Source: Catellatospora paridis
Lineage (GTDB): Bacteria > Actinomycetota > Actinomycetes > Mycobacteriales > Micromonosporaceae
Length of the DNA stretch: 64,000 nt
Assembly (NCBI RefSeq): GCF_009720365.1
Contig: NZ_WBZD01000038.1
Location: 62,001-126,000 of the forward strand
Reading direction: 5' to 3'
Shown here: positions 26,505 to 36,097 of the stretch, one piece after another
Numbering within the stretch: the stretch's first letter is position 1
How the letters are laid out: every line of letters begins with the position of its first letter
The notes under the pieces: generated by a model
Databases searched by the model: none
Seen by the model: only the letters and a program-made list of their open reading frames with translations
What the model was told of the DNA's origin: nothing
Made by a program: the position numbers and the translations under genes

Positions 26505-28349
26505 TCAGCCGAGCTTGGTGATGCGGTTGGCCGGACCGGGGGTGACCGGTCCCGTGGCCAGGTGCGCCACCAGCGCGTCGACGTCGAACCCGGGCGCGTA
26601 GACCCGTCCCGTGCCCGCGGTCAGCGCCGTGAAGTTGTCGCCGCCGTTGGCCAGGAAGTCGTTCGTCGTCACCTGGTAGGAAGCCGCCGGGTCGATCGGC
26701 GTGCCGTTGAGCGTCAGGCCGGAGACCCGGCTGCCCAGCGGCAGGGTGCTGTCGTAGGAGTAGGAGAAGCCCGCCGAGATCTGGAGGATCTTGGTGGTGT
26801 TCTGCCCGGCGTGGCCGGCGAACTGCTGCTCCAGCACCGCGTCGAGCTGCGCCCCGGTCAGCGACTGGGTCACCACCAGGTTGTTGAACGGCTGAACGGT
26901 GAACGCCTCGCCGTAGGTCACCTGGCCCGCGGCCTCGCCACCGGGCGAGTTCGCGTACGTGATCGCCGCCCGGATGCCGCCCGGGTTCATCAGCGCGAGC
27001 TGTGCTCCGGCCGAGGCGGTCCAGGCCAGCTGGGCGTCGGCGATGACGTCGCCGAGCGGGCTCTCGCCGCTGGGCACGACGTCGCGCACGATGTCGGCGG
27101 AGATGCTGCCGACGATCCGGTTGGCCAGCGGCGCCACGGCGGTGCGGTACTTGTCCGCGATCGTCTTGGCGGCCGGGTCGGCCAGGGCGGGGTTGCGCAC
27201 GAACACGCCGGGCGCGGTGGTCTGCCAGGTGCCGTCGGCGTTGCGTACGCCGTTCTCGACGACGACGTTGTGCGCCTCGATCGAGGTGAAGGTGCGGCTG
27301 CGGCGGTCCATGTTCAGCGTGATGTCGGTGACCAGCTGGCCGTTGGTGCCGGCGCTGGTGACCACGACCGGCTTGCCCGACTTGTTGGGCAGCGAGCACG
27401 AGTAGAAGCGGTGCGTGTGGCCGGAGACCACGACACCGATCTCGTCGCGCAGCCCGGCCACGATCGGGGAGATCACGCCGGTGAACCCGTCGCAGGTGGA
27501 GATGTTGCCGGTGGCGCCCTGCTGGCCGCCCTCGTGCAGCAGCAGCACCTGCGCCTTGATGCCGAGCAGGCGCAGCAGGCCGCTCCACAGGTTCGCGGTC
27601 TCGACCTCGTCCCGGAAGTCGACCTTGGTGATGCCGGCCGGGTTCACGATGCCCGGGGTGCCCTCCAGCGTCATGCCGATGAAGCCGACCGGCACGCCGT
27701 CGATGATCTTCACGTCGACCGGCGGCAGGATGGGCAGCTTGGTGCGCTTGTCGGTGACGTTGGCGGCGAGGTACTGGAACTCCGCGCCCGCGAAGCCGTC
27801 ACCGGCGAAGCAGCCGTCGACCGGGTGGCAGCCGCCGTGCTGCATACGCTGGAGCTCGGTGACGCCCTCGTCGAACTCGTGGTTGCCGACCGAGCTGACG
27901 TCCAGGCCGAGCTCGCTGAGCAGCTCGATGGTGGGCTCGTCGTGGAACGCCGCGCTGACCAGCGGGGTGGCGCCGATCATGTCGCCCGCGCCGACGGTCA
28001 CGACCTCCTGGCCCGCCGCCTCGCCCTCGGCGCGCAGCTGCTTGACCCAGTGGGCCAGGTATTCGACACCGCCCGCGGGGGTGCCCAGCACCGCCGCACC
28101 GCTGCCGGTCGGCGCGTCGATCGCGCCGTGGAAGTCGTTGAACGCGAGCAGGTTGCCGTACGCCGCGTGGTCGGCCGGAGCCGCCGCGGCCATGTTCACC
28201 GACACGGGCGTGAGAGGGGTCCACGCGGGGGTCGAGGAAGCGCTCGATCCGCTGCTCAGCGGGATCGTGGCGACGACGGCCAACGCCAGCGCCGGTAGCG
28301 CCAGGTGCCGCATCGTGCCTGCCCAGCCCCGAGAACGGGGGTGATTCAT
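26505..28349 (-). CDS. Secreted bifunctional metallophosphatase/5'-nucleotidase
   Basis: A 614-residue exported enzyme that dephosphorylates extracellular nucleotides. From the ATG at 28349 (GGAGG 6 bases upstream) there is a Sec signal sequence (RHLALPALALAVVATIPLSS). The calcineurin-like phosphatase domain follows, with LLAFNDFHGAID, SVGNHEFDEG and VVSGHTHRFYSC. The C-terminal 5'-nucleotidase domain has NPGGIRAAI and NDFLANGGDNF. The longer open frame upstream lacks a signal and is not used. No LPXTG or membrane anchor is visible, so it is probably released. It likely serves phosphate and purine scavenging. Confidence 0.9.
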   Translation of the reverse strand: MNHPRSRGWAGTMRHLALPALALAVVATIPLSSGSSASSTPAWTPLTPVSVNMAAAAPADHAAYGNLLAFNDFHGAIDAPTGSGAAVLGTPAGGVEYLAHWVKQLRAEGEAAGQEVVTVGAGDMIGATPLVSAAFHDEPTIELLSELGLDVSSVGNHEFDEGVTELQRMQHGGCHPVDGCFAGDGFAGAEFQYLAANVTDKRTKLPILPPVDVKIIDGVPVGFIGMTLEGTPGIVNPAGITKVDFRDEVETANLWSGLLRLLGIKAQVLLLHEGGQQGATGNISTCDGFTGVISPIVAGLRDEIGVVVSGHTHRFYSCSLPNKSGKPVVVTSAGTNGQLVTDITLNMDRRSRTFTSIEAHNVVVENGVRNADGTWQTTAPGVFVRNPALADPAAKTIADKYRTAVAPLANRIVGSISADIVRDVVPSGESPLGDVIADAQLAWTASAGAQLALMNPGGIRAAITYANSPGGEAAGQVTYGEAFTVQPFNNLVVTQSLTGAQLDAVLEQQFAGHAGQNTTKILQISAGFSYSYDSTLPLGSRVSGLTLNGTPIDPAASYQVTTNDFLANGGDNFTALTAGTGRVYAPGFDVDALVAHLATGPVTPGPANRITKLG

Positions 28350-28537
28350 GGGGGGCCTCCAGAGTAGGCATCGCGCGGGGGTGCGCGATGATTTATGAAG
28401 GCATCCTTGCGTATGCGTTTCTGTCGCGCCACCGTGCATCGGTGACACCTGCGCGACCGTCGCGCTACGGGCCGGTTTCGCGCTCACCGGTGGCGGGCTG
28501 GGTCGATGTCGGTGGGGGCGCATAGACTCTCCAGACG

Positions 28538-31000
28538 ATGCATGCGCTCTTCGATCTCCCCGAGATGACACCGTCCGAGACGGCGCCCGGGGGGACGCCC
28601 GCCACCGTGAAACCGCCCGCCGAGAAGGCCTCCGGCGGCTCCTGGCCGTCCCAGGGTGACCGGGCCCCCACCGACTCCGGTCCGCGTATAGCGGCGCTCC
28701 TGGAGGGCCTCAACGAGCCCCAGCGGGCGGCGGTGACCCACGAGGGCACGCCGCTGCTGATCGTCGCGGGCGCGGGCTCCGGCAAGACCCGCGTGCTGAC
28801 CCAGCGCATCGCCTACCTGCTGGCTGCCCGCGGCGTGCACCCCGGCGAGATCCTGGCCATCACGTTCACCAACAAGGCCGCCGGTGAGCTGCGGGAACGG
28901 GTGGCGCACCAGGTCGGCAACCGGGCCCGGATGATGTGGGTCTCCACGTTCCACTCGGCCTGCCTGCGCATCCTGCGCGCCGAGCACGAGCACGCCGGCC
29001 TCAAGTCGACCTTCTCGATCTACGACGCGGACGACTCGCGCCGGCTGATGCAGCTGGTCTCGCGCGAGCTGGACCTCGACCCCAAGCGCTACCCGCCGCG
29101 CAGCCTGGCCGCGCAGGTGTCCAACCTCAAGAACGAGCTGGTCGACCCGGAGGCGTTCACCCCGCACGGGCCCGCCGAGCGAGTGCTCGCCGAGGCCTAC
29201 ACGCTCTACCAGCAGCGGTTGCAGCAGGCCCAGGCGCTCGACTTCGACGACATCATCATGCGCACCGTGCACCTGCTGCAGGCCAAACCCGAGGTGACGG
29301 AGAAATACCGGCGGCGCTTCCGCCACGTGCTCGTCGACGAGTACCAGGACACGAACCACGCCCAGTACACGCTGGTCAAGGAGCTGGTCGGCGACACCGG
29401 CGAGCTGTGCGTGGTGGGTGACGCGGACCAGTCGATCTACGCGTTCCGCGGCGCGACCATCCGCAACATCCTGGAGTTCGAGCGGGACTACCCGCAGGCG
29501 CGCACCATCCTGCTGGAGCAGAACTACCGCTCCACGCAGACCATCCTGTCGGCCGCCAACGCGGTCATCGACCGCAACAGCGACCGCAAGCCCAAGCGGC
29601 TGTGGAGCGACCAGGGCGCGGGCGAGCAGATCGTCGGATACGTCGCCGACAACGAGCACGCCGAGGCCGACTGGGTGGCCCGAGAGATCGACCGGCTCAC
29701 CGACGCCGAGTCGGCCCGGCCCGGCGACGTGGCGGTGTTCTACCGCACCAACGCCCAGTCCCGGGTCTTCGAGGACATCTTCATCCGGCTCGGCCTGCCC
29801 TACAAGGTCGTCGGCGGGGTGCGCTTCTACGAGCGCAAGGAGGTCCGCGACGCGCTGGCCTACCTGCGGGCGGTGTCCAACGAGGACGACACGGTCAGCA
29901 TGCGCCGCATCATCAACACCCCCAAGCGGGGTCTCGGCGACCGCGCCGAGGCTGTCGTGGAGGCGCTGGCCGCGCGTGACCGGGTCTCCTTCGGGGCCGC
30001 GCTGCGCCGGGCCGCGGAAGCGCCGGGCATCTCGACCCGCGCGGTCAACTCGATCGGCGACTTCCTGGCCATGATGGACTCCGCGCGCGAGCTGGCCCGC
30101 ACCGCGCCGCCGGAGCAGGTGCTGGAGCTGCTGCTGACCCAGTCCGGCCTGCTCTCGGAGCTGGAGGAGAGCCTCGACCCGCAGGACGAGGGCCGGGTCG
30201 AGAACCTGCAGGAACTCGTCAGCGTGGCCCGGGAGTACGCCGAGCGCACCGCCGCGGCCGACGAGACGCCCACCCTGGCCGGCTTCCTGGAGCAGGTCGC
30301 GCTGGTGGCCGACGCCGACCAGGTGCCTGCGTCGCCTGGCACGGCGCCCGAGGGCGCCGGCGTGGACGAGCCGAGCTATCAGGGCGTGGTCACGCTGATG
30401 ACCCTGCACACCGCCAAGGGCCTGGAGTTCCCCGTGGTCTTCCTCACCGGCCTGGAGGACGGGGTCTTCCCGCACCTGCGGTCGCTGGGTGAGGTCAAGG
30501 AGCTGGAGGAGGAGCGGCGGCTGGCCTATGTCGGCATCACCCGCGCCCGCCGCCGGCTCTACCTGTCCCGGGCGGTGACCCGCTCGGCCTGGGGGCAGCC
30601 GCAGTACAACCCGGCGTCGCGCTTCCTCGAGGAGCTGCCGCCGGAGCTGCTCGACTGGAAGCGCACCGAGGGGGCGTACACCTCCTGGGGTTCGCGCGGC
30701 GGCGGCATCGGCGGCCGGGAGCGGGCGCAGGAGCGGGGGAGCGGCACCTTCGTGGGCGGCACCGCGCGGGCCGCGGCGCTCGCGAGCAAGATCGGCATTG
30801 ACCCGAGCAAGCTGGCCACCGCGAGCGATCTCGCCGGGGCGCCGTCGCTGTCGGCCGGCGACCGGGTCAACCATCAGCGCTACGGCCTGGGCCGGGTGCT
30901 CGCCGTGCAGGGCGCGGGGGCGCGGGCCCAGGTGCAGGTCGACTTCGGCGACCAGGTCCTCTGGCTGGTCCTCCGCCACGCCCCCCTGGAGAAGATCTGA
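28538..31000 (+). CDS. pcrA: ATP-dependent DNA helicase PcrA/UvrD
   Basis: An 820-residue superfamily 1A 3'-5' helicase for nucleotide-excision and replication repair. After a Pro-rich N-terminal tail of about 60 residues come motif Q (LNEPQRAAV), Walker A (VAGAGSGKTRVLTQRIAYLL), motif Ia (TFTNKAAGELRER), motif II (VLVDEYQDTNHAQY), motif III (VVGDADQSIYAFRGA), motif V (TLHTAKGLEFPVVF) and motif VI (RLAYVGITRARRRLYL). The C-terminal ~50 residues form a Tudor-like domain (GDRVNHQRYGLGRVLAVQG), usual in PcrA. Divergent from the 5'-nucleotidase. Confidence 0.96.
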   Translation: MHALFDLPEMTPSETAPGGTPATVKPPAEKASGGSWPSQGDRAPTDSGPRIAALLEGLNEPQRAAVTHEGTPLLIVAGAGSGKTRVLTQRIAYLLAARGVHPGEILAITFTNKAAGELRERVAHQVGNRARMMWVSTFHSACLRILRAEHEHAGLKSTFSIYDADDSRRLMQLVSRELDLDPKRYPPRSLAAQVSNLKNELVDPEAFTPHGPAERVLAEAYTLYQQRLQQAQALDFDDIIMRTVHLLQAKPEVTEKYRRRFRHVLVDEYQDTNHAQYTLVKELVGDTGELCVVGDADQSIYAFRGATIRNILEFERDYPQARTILLEQNYRSTQTILSAANAVIDRNSDRKPKRLWSDQGAGEQIVGYVADNEHAEADWVAREIDRLTDAESARPGDVAVFYRTNAQSRVFEDIFIRLGLPYKVVGGVRFYERKEVRDALAYLRAVSNEDDTVSMRRIINTPKRGLGDRAEAVVEALAARDRVSFGAALRRAAEAPGISTRAVNSIGDFLAMMDSARELARTAPPEQVLELLLTQSGLLSELEESLDPQDEGRVENLQELVSVAREYAERTAAADETPTLAGFLEQVALVADADQVPASPGTAPEGAGVDEPSYQGVVTLMTLHTAKGLEFPVVFLTGLEDGVFPHLRSLGEVKELEEERRLAYVGITRARRRLYLSRAVTRSAWGQPQYNPASRFLEELPPELLDWKRTEGAYTSWGSRGGGIGGRERAQERGSGTFVGGTARAAALASKIGIDPSKLATASDLAGAPSLSAGDRVNHQRYGLGRVLAVQGAGARAQVQVDFGDQVLWLVLRHAPLEKI

Positions 31001-31038
31001 GCCCACGCCGATCATCGGCGTGGCGGCGGTGGGTGGAT

Positions 31039-31080
31039 ACACGTGTGGGCCCGGATCTGGTGATCCGGGCCCACACGTGT
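31039..31080. terminator. Bidirectional hairpin between pcrA and M23 gene
   Basis: Perfect 19-bp arms (ACACGTGTGGGCCCGGATC and complement) with a TGGT loop, placed between convergent genes. Confidence 0.85.
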
Positions 31081-31146
31081 CGGGGGGTGGGGTTTCCGCT
31101 GGGGGACGCCGGTGCGCGGTGGCGCACCGACGTCCGGGAGTGCGGG

Positions 31147-31947
31147 TCAGCAGTTGATCGGCACGCCGCGGGCCTTCAGCCACGCGCTCGGCTCGATCTG
31201 GTTCCACATGCCCTTGTGCACCTCGAAGTGCAGGTGGGGGCCGGTGGAGTCACCGGTGGAGCCCTCGTAGCCGAGCAGGTCGCCGGCCTTCACCTTCTGG
31301 CCGATCTGCACCGCGTCGCGGCTCATGTGGGCGTAGTGGGTGAAGTAGCCGTCGCCGTGGTCGACGACCACGGAGATGCCGTAGCCGCTGTAGGCCCAGC
31401 CGTTGCTGAACACGGTGCCGGGGCCGACCGCGCGGATCGGGGTGCCGGCGGGCTCGGCGAGGTCGACGCCGGCGTGCAGGACGCCCCAGCGCTGACCGAA
31501 GCAGGAGGTGACCGGAGCGCCCGGCATGGGGCTGCCCCAGGTGGGGCGGACCTGGACCGGAGCGGCGGCCTTGGCCTTGGGCACCGAGGTGCCGGCCTTC
31601 GCCTTGCTCTCCGCGGGCTGGGCCGCCTTGGGCGTGACCGCCTTGGGCGCGGCCTTCGGCGCCGCCTTGGGAGCGGCGAGCTGGGTCTTCGCCGTGGTGC
31701 GCGCGGAGCGGTCGGCGCGTTCCGCCGCCGCCTCGCGGCTGACCGTGGACGTCGCCGCCACGGGGGTGACCTCGGTGGGTCCGTTGTCGATGTTGGCTGC
31801 GACCAGGCCTACAGACGCGATGCCGGCCAGTGCCGCGACGGCCACGACATGACGCGAGCGGCCGCGGAGGCCGCTTCGGATCTTGTCACTGACGATGTCG
31901 TACTGGGCGCGGGCTGCCTTGAGGAGTTCGGTACTGCTGCCTTGCAT
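31147..31947 (-). CDS. M23-family peptidase, membrane-anchored
   Basis: A 266-residue cell-wall hydrolase of the LytM/M23 type. The start is the ATG at 31947; an open extension upstream shows no sign of use. One hydrophobic segment (about 30-50, HVVAVAALAGIASVGLVAAN) is followed by a low-complexity Ala/Lys/Pro-rich linker (about 75-125). The C-terminal M23 domain has zinc ligands in HAGVD and HLHFEVH. It is predicted to cut peptidoglycan cross-bridges outside the membrane, or to activate such enzymes. A paralogue lies directly upstream. Confidence 0.87.
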   Translation of the reverse strand: MQGSSTELLKAARAQYDIVSDKIRSGLRGRSRHVVAVAALAGIASVGLVAANIDNGPTEVTPVAATSTVSREAAAERADRSARTTAKTQLAAPKAAPKAAPKAVTPKAAQPAESKAKAGTSVPKAKAAAPVQVRPTWGSPMPGAPVTSCFGQRWGVLHAGVDLAEPAGTPIRAVGPGTVFSNGWAYSGYGISVVVDHGDGYFTHYAHMSRDAVQIGQKVKAGDLLGYEGSTGDSTGPHLHFEVHKGMWNQIEPSAWLKARGVPINC

Positions 31948-32175
31948 GAGGTGGGAACCTCCGGGTCTACGTTGACACGGGCTCGAGCTATGTTGCCTGG
32001 TCAAAGCAGGTATGGCCAGCCCCGCCAAAAGCCGGATCGGACATGCGGGCGGGTACCACTCGGGAGTTATGTCCCCTTTACGTACCCGGGCCCACCCTGA
32101 GTCCCGTCAGGGTCGAGTGACGTGCGCCACCGGATTCCGGTGACCGGGGCCACCGCCGGGCGCAGCAGAACACGA

Positions 32176-32212
32176 CAAAGCCGCCCGGATCTCGCGATAC
32201 CGGGCGGCTTTG
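32176..32212 (-). terminator. Hairpin terminator of upstream M23 gene
   Basis: 13-bp perfect core CAAAGCCGCCCGG and complement, starting 9 bases after the stop of the 32222-32929 gene, so the two M23 genes are probably separate units. Confidence 0.82.
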
Positions 32213-32221
32213 CGGAGGAAA

Positions 32222-32929
32222 TCAGCTCACCGAGCCGTCGTAGGCCTGTTCGATCTCCAATTCGAGGTCGACGCCGTGCGACTTGAACCACGGGATGGGG
32301 TTCACCGCCACGTCGTTCACGTGGATCTCGAGGTGGACGTGCGGACCGGTGGAGTGGCCTGTGCTGCCGGAGATGGCGATGATGTCGCCCGCCTTGACCC
32401 GCTGGCCTTCCTTGACCATGACGCGGCTGTTGTGCCCGTACGTGGTCTTCAGGCCGTTGCCGTGGTCGATGATCACGTGGTTGCCGTAGCCGCCGTTGTA
32501 GCGGGCCAGCACGATGATGCCCTCGTGCATCGCGGCGACGGGCGTGCCCTCGGGCACGGCGATGTCGACGCCCTTGTGCGCTTTGCCCCAGCGCTGACCG
32601 AACAGGGAGGTCAGGCGGTAGTCGTGGTTCGGCAGGACCCAGGCGTTCGGGGACTGGGCGATCGAGGTGCTGAGCGAACGGTCCTCGCCACGGCCTGCGC
32701 GTTCGGCGGCTTCGAGGCGGGCCCCGCTGAGTTCGGAGGCGGCGGTGTCGCCGACGAGAGCGTCGGTCTTCGCGTCCTTGATGCCGGCTCCGGCACCGAA
32801 GGCGACAACCCCTGCACCGACGAAAGCGGTCGTGACTACAGCAAGGTATCTGCTGCGGGGCGGGGCGGGAGCCCGTCGGCGGCCGCGGTAGCGGTCACCC
32901 TCCCGTAACAGTGTTGGCCTGTATTGCAC
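32222..32929 (-). CDS. M23-family peptidase, membrane-anchored
   Basis: A 235-residue M23 enzyme starting at GTG with GGAGG 6 bases upstream. A basic N-terminus (GRRRAPAPPRSR) precedes one hydrophobic segment (about 28-48). A short charged linker follows, then the peptidase domain with HKGVDIAVPEGTPV and HVHLEIHVNDV, which carry the zinc-binding His and Asp. It has the same layout as its neighbour but a shorter linker. Confidence 0.88.
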   Translation of the reverse strand: MQYRPTLLREGDRYRGRRRAPAPPRSRYLAVVTTAFVGAGVVAFGAGAGIKDAKTDALVGDTAASELSGARLEAAERAGRGEDRSLSTSIAQSPNAWVLPNHDYRLTSLFGQRWGKAHKGVDIAVPEGTPVAAMHEGIIVLARYNGGYGNHVIIDHGNGLKTTYGHNSRVMVKEGQRVKAGDIIAISGSTGHSTGPHVHLEIHVNDVAVNPIPWFKSHGVDLELEIEQAYDGSVS

Positions 32930-33279
32930 GTACAGCCTCCGTCATCGGTGGCGCCGCTGGTTGCCGCGACGCTCTGTCACCCATTTTTGGATGGCACATC
33001 TTCGGGTTTTGTCCTTGCGCTGCGGCACAACTTAACCAACCCGTAGGGGTAGGCACAAGCTCCTGTCCGGCATCTCTTCGCTATGTGTGCGACTGTCCGG
33101 CCCGACTTACCCGATAGCAACACTATTTGTCGGGAATGCGAGACCTACGGAGAGTAGTGATGCGCGGGGCAGCGCGTATATATAGGTGTCGCGGACAGAG
33201 ACCGCTGGACCGCTGGCAGTGAACGCCGGTGGGTGGGTTACCGTTCGTTAAGGTCAGTACGGCGGAGAGGTGAGCACTG
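32930..33279. other. 350-bp intergenic region without a gene
   Basis: Holds the promoters of the divergent M23 and B12-binding genes; TATATATAG at 33177-33185 is a possible -10-like element. I searched both strands for the conserved blocks of the c-di-AMP (ydaO) riboswitch that often precedes actinobacterial wall hydrolases and did not find them. Confidence 0.5.
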
Positions 33280-33687
33280 ATGGGCACTCGTATTCGCGTG
33301 GTCGTCGCCAAGCCCGGGCTCGACGGGCACGACCGGGGCGCGAAGGTGGTGGCCAGAGCCCTGCGCGACGCGGGTATGGAGGTCATCTACACCGGCCTGC
33401 ACCAGACCGCGGAGCAGATCGTGGAGACCGCGATCCAGGAGGACGCCGACGCGGTCGGCCTGTCCGTGCTGTCCGGCGCGCACATGACCCTCTTCCCGCG
33501 GGTCGTCGAGCTGCTGCGCGAGCGCGGCGCCGGCGACATGGTGGTGTTCGGCGGCGGCATCATCCCCGACGCGGACATCCCCGAGCTGGAACGGCTCGGC
33601 GTGGCCAAGGTGTTCACGCCCGGGGCGACGACCCACGCCATCGTGGACTGGGTGCGGGCCAACGTGGCGACCGCGCAGCCTGCCTGA
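33280..33687 (+). CDS. Stand-alone B12-binding subunit of acyl-CoA mutase (IcmB/McmA C-terminal type)
   Basis: A 135-residue cobalamin-binding protein. It has the DXHXXG motif in [20 protein letters not shown] (His supplies the cobalt ligand), then the SxL segment [10 protein letters not shown] and FGGGIIP. The length and sequence match the small subunit of isobutyryl-CoA mutase or the detached C-terminal domain of methylmalonyl-CoA mutase. No large subunit is nearby, so its partner must be encoded elsewhere. SD GGAGAGG precedes the ATG. Which of the two mutases it serves is open. Confidence 0.88.
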   Translation: MGTRIRVVVAKPGLDGHDRGAKVVARALRDAGMEVIYTGLHQTAEQIVETAIQEDADAVGLSVLSGAHMTLFPRVVELLRERGAGDMVVFGGGIIPDADIPELERLGVAKVFTPGATTHAIVDWVRANVATAQPA

Positions 33688-33708
33688 CCTCATACCCCTG
33701 ATAAATCC

Positions 33709-33739
33709 GCACCCCCGCGCCGGACCGGCTCGGGGGTGC
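33709..33739 (+). terminator. Hairpin after B12-binding gene
   Basis: GCACCCCCG pairs with CGGGGGTGC around a 13-base GC-rich loop, 21 bases after the stop. Confidence 0.65.
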
Positions 33740-33780
33740 GTGCGTGCTCCGGACGACCTCACACGGATACGCAGAAAGGG

Positions 33781-33815
33781 AGGAGCCGGACGCACCCCTC
33801 ACACGTCCGGCTCCT
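33781..33815. terminator. Second hairpin in the 33.7-34.0 kb gap
   Basis: Perfect 12-bp arms AGGAGCCGGACG and complement with an 11-base loop, followed by CTATG. The rest of the 307-bp gap shows no gene I can support; the region 33900-33994 presumably holds the promoter of the next gene. Confidence 0.6.
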
Positions 33816-33994
33816 CTATGCACGATGCCCCGCCGCCACCCCTCGACCGACAGGGCATCGGCCGTTTGTGTCATCCTGCCTCGGCCGTTCCGGCCTCAGC
33901 TCTCTGACATCAGACTCAACGACGGCCGGTGGCCGGGGTTACGGGCATGCACAGGGTCACCGAAAAGAGTGACGGGCTGCTAGGTTCACGCGCC

Positions 33995-34678
33995 ATGACC
34001 AGCCCTGACCCCACGGCGGGCACCCCCGCCCCCGCAGCCGTCCCGACGTTGCGGCAGCTCATCCCGGCGGGCCTGCCGGTGACGGTGCAGCTCGCCGGCA
34101 CCTGGCGGCATCTGCTCGCGCACCGCCGCGGCGAACTCGTGTTGATGATCCTGCTCGCCCTCTTCATGCTCCCCACCGGGACGTACCTGCTGCTGCACGC
34201 CCAGGAGACGGTGCACAGCGCCAAGTACGGCGACGTGAACAGCGGCATGCTCGGGCTCGGCGCGCTCGTGCTCGTGCTGGGCCTGCTGGCGTGGCTGCCG
34301 ATCTCGGCCGGGCGCCAGCTGCGCCCGGTGCAGCTCGCCGCCGACGCCGACGGGGTGTACGTCAGGCCCTTCCTCGACAAGGCCCGGGTGCTGCACCTGC
34401 CCTGGGCGGACGTCGAGTCGGTGTACGTGCGCAACTGGCACGGCCCGCAGCTGTGCGTGAAGCCCCGCGACGCCCGCATCGAACCCCAGTTCAACCTCGC
34501 GAAGCAGGGCAACGTGGAGAACCGGGCCGGTACCGCCGTCGCACAGCGGCGGCGGATGAAGAAGCTGGGCACCAACATCCACGTGCCGGTCGCCGCGGCC
34601 CCGGGCACCCCGGCCGAACTCCTGGCCGCGCTGCGCTACCAGGCCGCGGGCCGGGTGCCGGTCGAGATGCTCGGCTGA
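33995..34678 (+). CDS. Two-helix membrane protein with cytoplasmic PH-like domain
   Basis: A 227-residue protein from the ATG at 33995. It has two hydrophobic segments (about 49-66 and 86-107). The C-terminal ~110 residues (VQLAADADGVYVRPFLDKAR, then LPWADVESVYV) resemble the beta-rich bacterial PH-like domains that follow membrane pairs. No named family is certain and its function is unknown. The frame is open 22 codons upstream, but the first Met there has no ribosome-binding site. Confidence 0.68.
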   Translation: MTSPDPTAGTPAPAAVPTLRQLIPAGLPVTVQLAGTWRHLLAHRRGELVLMILLALFMLPTGTYLLLHAQETVHSAKYGDVNSGMLGLGALVLVLGLLAWLPISAGRQLRPVQLAADADGVYVRPFLDKARVLHLPWADVESVYVRNWHGPQLCVKPRDARIEPQFNLAKQGNVENRAGTAVAQRRRMKKLGTNIHVPVAAAPGTPAELLAALRYQAAGRVPVEMLG

Positions 34679-34856
34679 GCCCCCGCCGACGCGCCGTCCG
34701 GCGCCGCACGGCGGCATTCGGGCCGGGCCGGGCCGGCGGCGGACGGCGCCCGGTGTGCAGTTGGGCACACCGGGCGGTCGTGCCGATACGTTGCGCTGAC
34801 CGACCGTTAGGCTGCGCGGAAGGCCCAGCCAGCGGAGGATGGGCAATGGTCCCTAC

Positions 34857-34888
34857 GCGTCGCAGCGGGCGTCCAGCCCGCGACGCCA
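34857..34888 (+). promoter_or_regulatory. Leader hairpin upstream of sucC
   Basis: GCGTCGC-A-GCGGGC pairs with GCCCGCGACGC around GTCCA, 25 bases before the sucC start. It may stabilise or regulate the mRNA leader; no known riboswitch class is recognised. Confidence 0.4.
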
Positions 34889-34912
34889 TGGGCTGGACAC
34901 GAAGAGGTATCG

Positions 34913-36091
34913 GTGGACCTGTACGAGTACCAGGGGCGCGATGTCTTCGAGAAGCACGGTCTGCCCGTGCTCGCCGGTGGCGTCGCCGAGACCCCGGAGG
35001 AGGCCCGCGCCATCGCCGAGCGCCTGGGCGGCCGGGTCGTCGTCAAGGCGCAGGTGAAGGTCGGCGGCCGCGGCAAGGCCGGCGGCGTCAAGCTCGCCGC
35101 CGATGCGACCGAGGCGTACGACCGCGCGAACGACATCCTTGGCATGGACATCAAGGGCCACACGGTCCACAAGGTGATGCTGGCCGAGACGGCCGACATC
35201 GTCGAGGAGTACTACTTCTCCTACCTGCTGGACCGGGCGAACCGCACCTTCCTGTGCATCGCCAGCGTCGCCGGCGGCATGGAGATCGAGACCGTCGCCG
35301 AGGAGCAGCCGGACAAGGTCGCGAAGATCGCGATCGACGCCAATCGCGGCGTCGACGAGGCGCTGGCGCGTGAGATCGTCACCGCCGGCCACTTCCCGGC
35401 CGAGGTCGCCGACCAGGTCGTGGACATCGCGATCAAGCTGTGGCAGACCTTCCGGGCCGAGGACGCGACGCTGGTCGAGGTCAACCCGCTCGCGAAGATC
35501 AGCTCCGGCAAGGTGCTGTGTCTGGACGCGAAGGTGACGCTGGACGAGAACGCCGGCTTCCGCCACGCCGACCACGAGGCGCTGGAGGACAAGGCCGCGG
35601 TCGACCCGCTGGAGCAGGCCGCCAAGGCCAAGGACCTCAACTACGTCAAGCTCGACGGCGAGGTCGGCATCATCGGCAACGGCGCGGGCCTGGTCATGTC
35701 CACCCTGGACGTGGTCGCGTACGCCGGTGAGCAGTTCGGTGGGGTCAAGCCCGCGAACTTCCTCGACATCGGCGGCGGCGCGTCCGCGGAGGTCATGGCG
35801 AACGGTCTGGAGATCGTGCTGTCCGACCCGGCCGTGAAGAGCGTGTTCGTCAACGTCTTCGGCGGCATCACCGCGTGCGACGCGGTCGCCAACGGCATCG
35901 TGCAGGCGCTGGCCATGCTGGAGGGTCGCGGCGAGTCCGTGACCAAGCCGCTGGTCGTACGCCTCGACGGCAACAACGCCGAGGCCGGTCGAGCGATCCT
36001 CGACAGCGCGAACAACCCGCTCGTGCAGCGGGTGGACACCATGGACGGCGCCGCCAAGCGCGCCGCCGAGCTCGCTGCGGCTGGGAAGTGA
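34913..36091 (+). CDS. sucC: Succinate-CoA ligase (ADP-forming) beta subunit
   Basis: A 392-residue ATP-grasp subunit; with SucD it converts succinyl-CoA to succinate with nucleotide phosphorylation in the TCA cycle. It starts at GTG with [20 protein letters not shown], the conserved N-terminus. ATP-grasp [18 protein letters not shown] and C-terminal [20 protein letters not shown] are typical. sucD starts 6 bases after it. Confidence 0.96.
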   Translation: MDLYEYQGRDVFEKHGLPVLAGGVAETPEEARAIAERLGGRVVVKAQVKVGGRGKAGGVKLAADATEAYDRANDILGMDIKGHTVHKVMLAETADIVEEYYFSYLLDRANRTFLCIASVAGGMEIETVAEEQPDKVAKIAIDANRGVDEALAREIVTAGHFPAEVADQVVDIAIKLWQTFRAEDATLVEVNPLAKISSGKVLCLDAKVTLDENAGFRHADHEALEDKAAVDPLEQAAKAKDLNYVKLDGEVGIIGNGAGLVMSTLDVVAYAGEQFGGVKPANFLDIGGGASAEVMANGLEIVLSDPAVKSVFVNVFGGITACDAVANGIVQALAMLEGRGESVTKPLVVRLDGNNAEAGRAILDSANNPLVQRVDTMDGAAKRAAELAAAGK

Positions 36092-36097
36092 TCTGAC

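Noticed and set aside
28484-31207. 907-codon minus-strand open frame opposite pcrA, and similar long frames at 8845-10836 (-), 34853-36997 (-) and 45741-49532 (+)
   Set aside because: These mirror real genes on the other strand. High third-position GC removes stop codons; the translations are low-complexity (R, G, H, V, D, Q) with no family motifs.
32930-33279. c-di-AMP (ydaO-type) riboswitch upstream of the M23 peptidase
   Set aside because: Such switches often precede actinobacterial wall hydrolases, but the conserved blocks are not found on either strand here or at 31948-32221.
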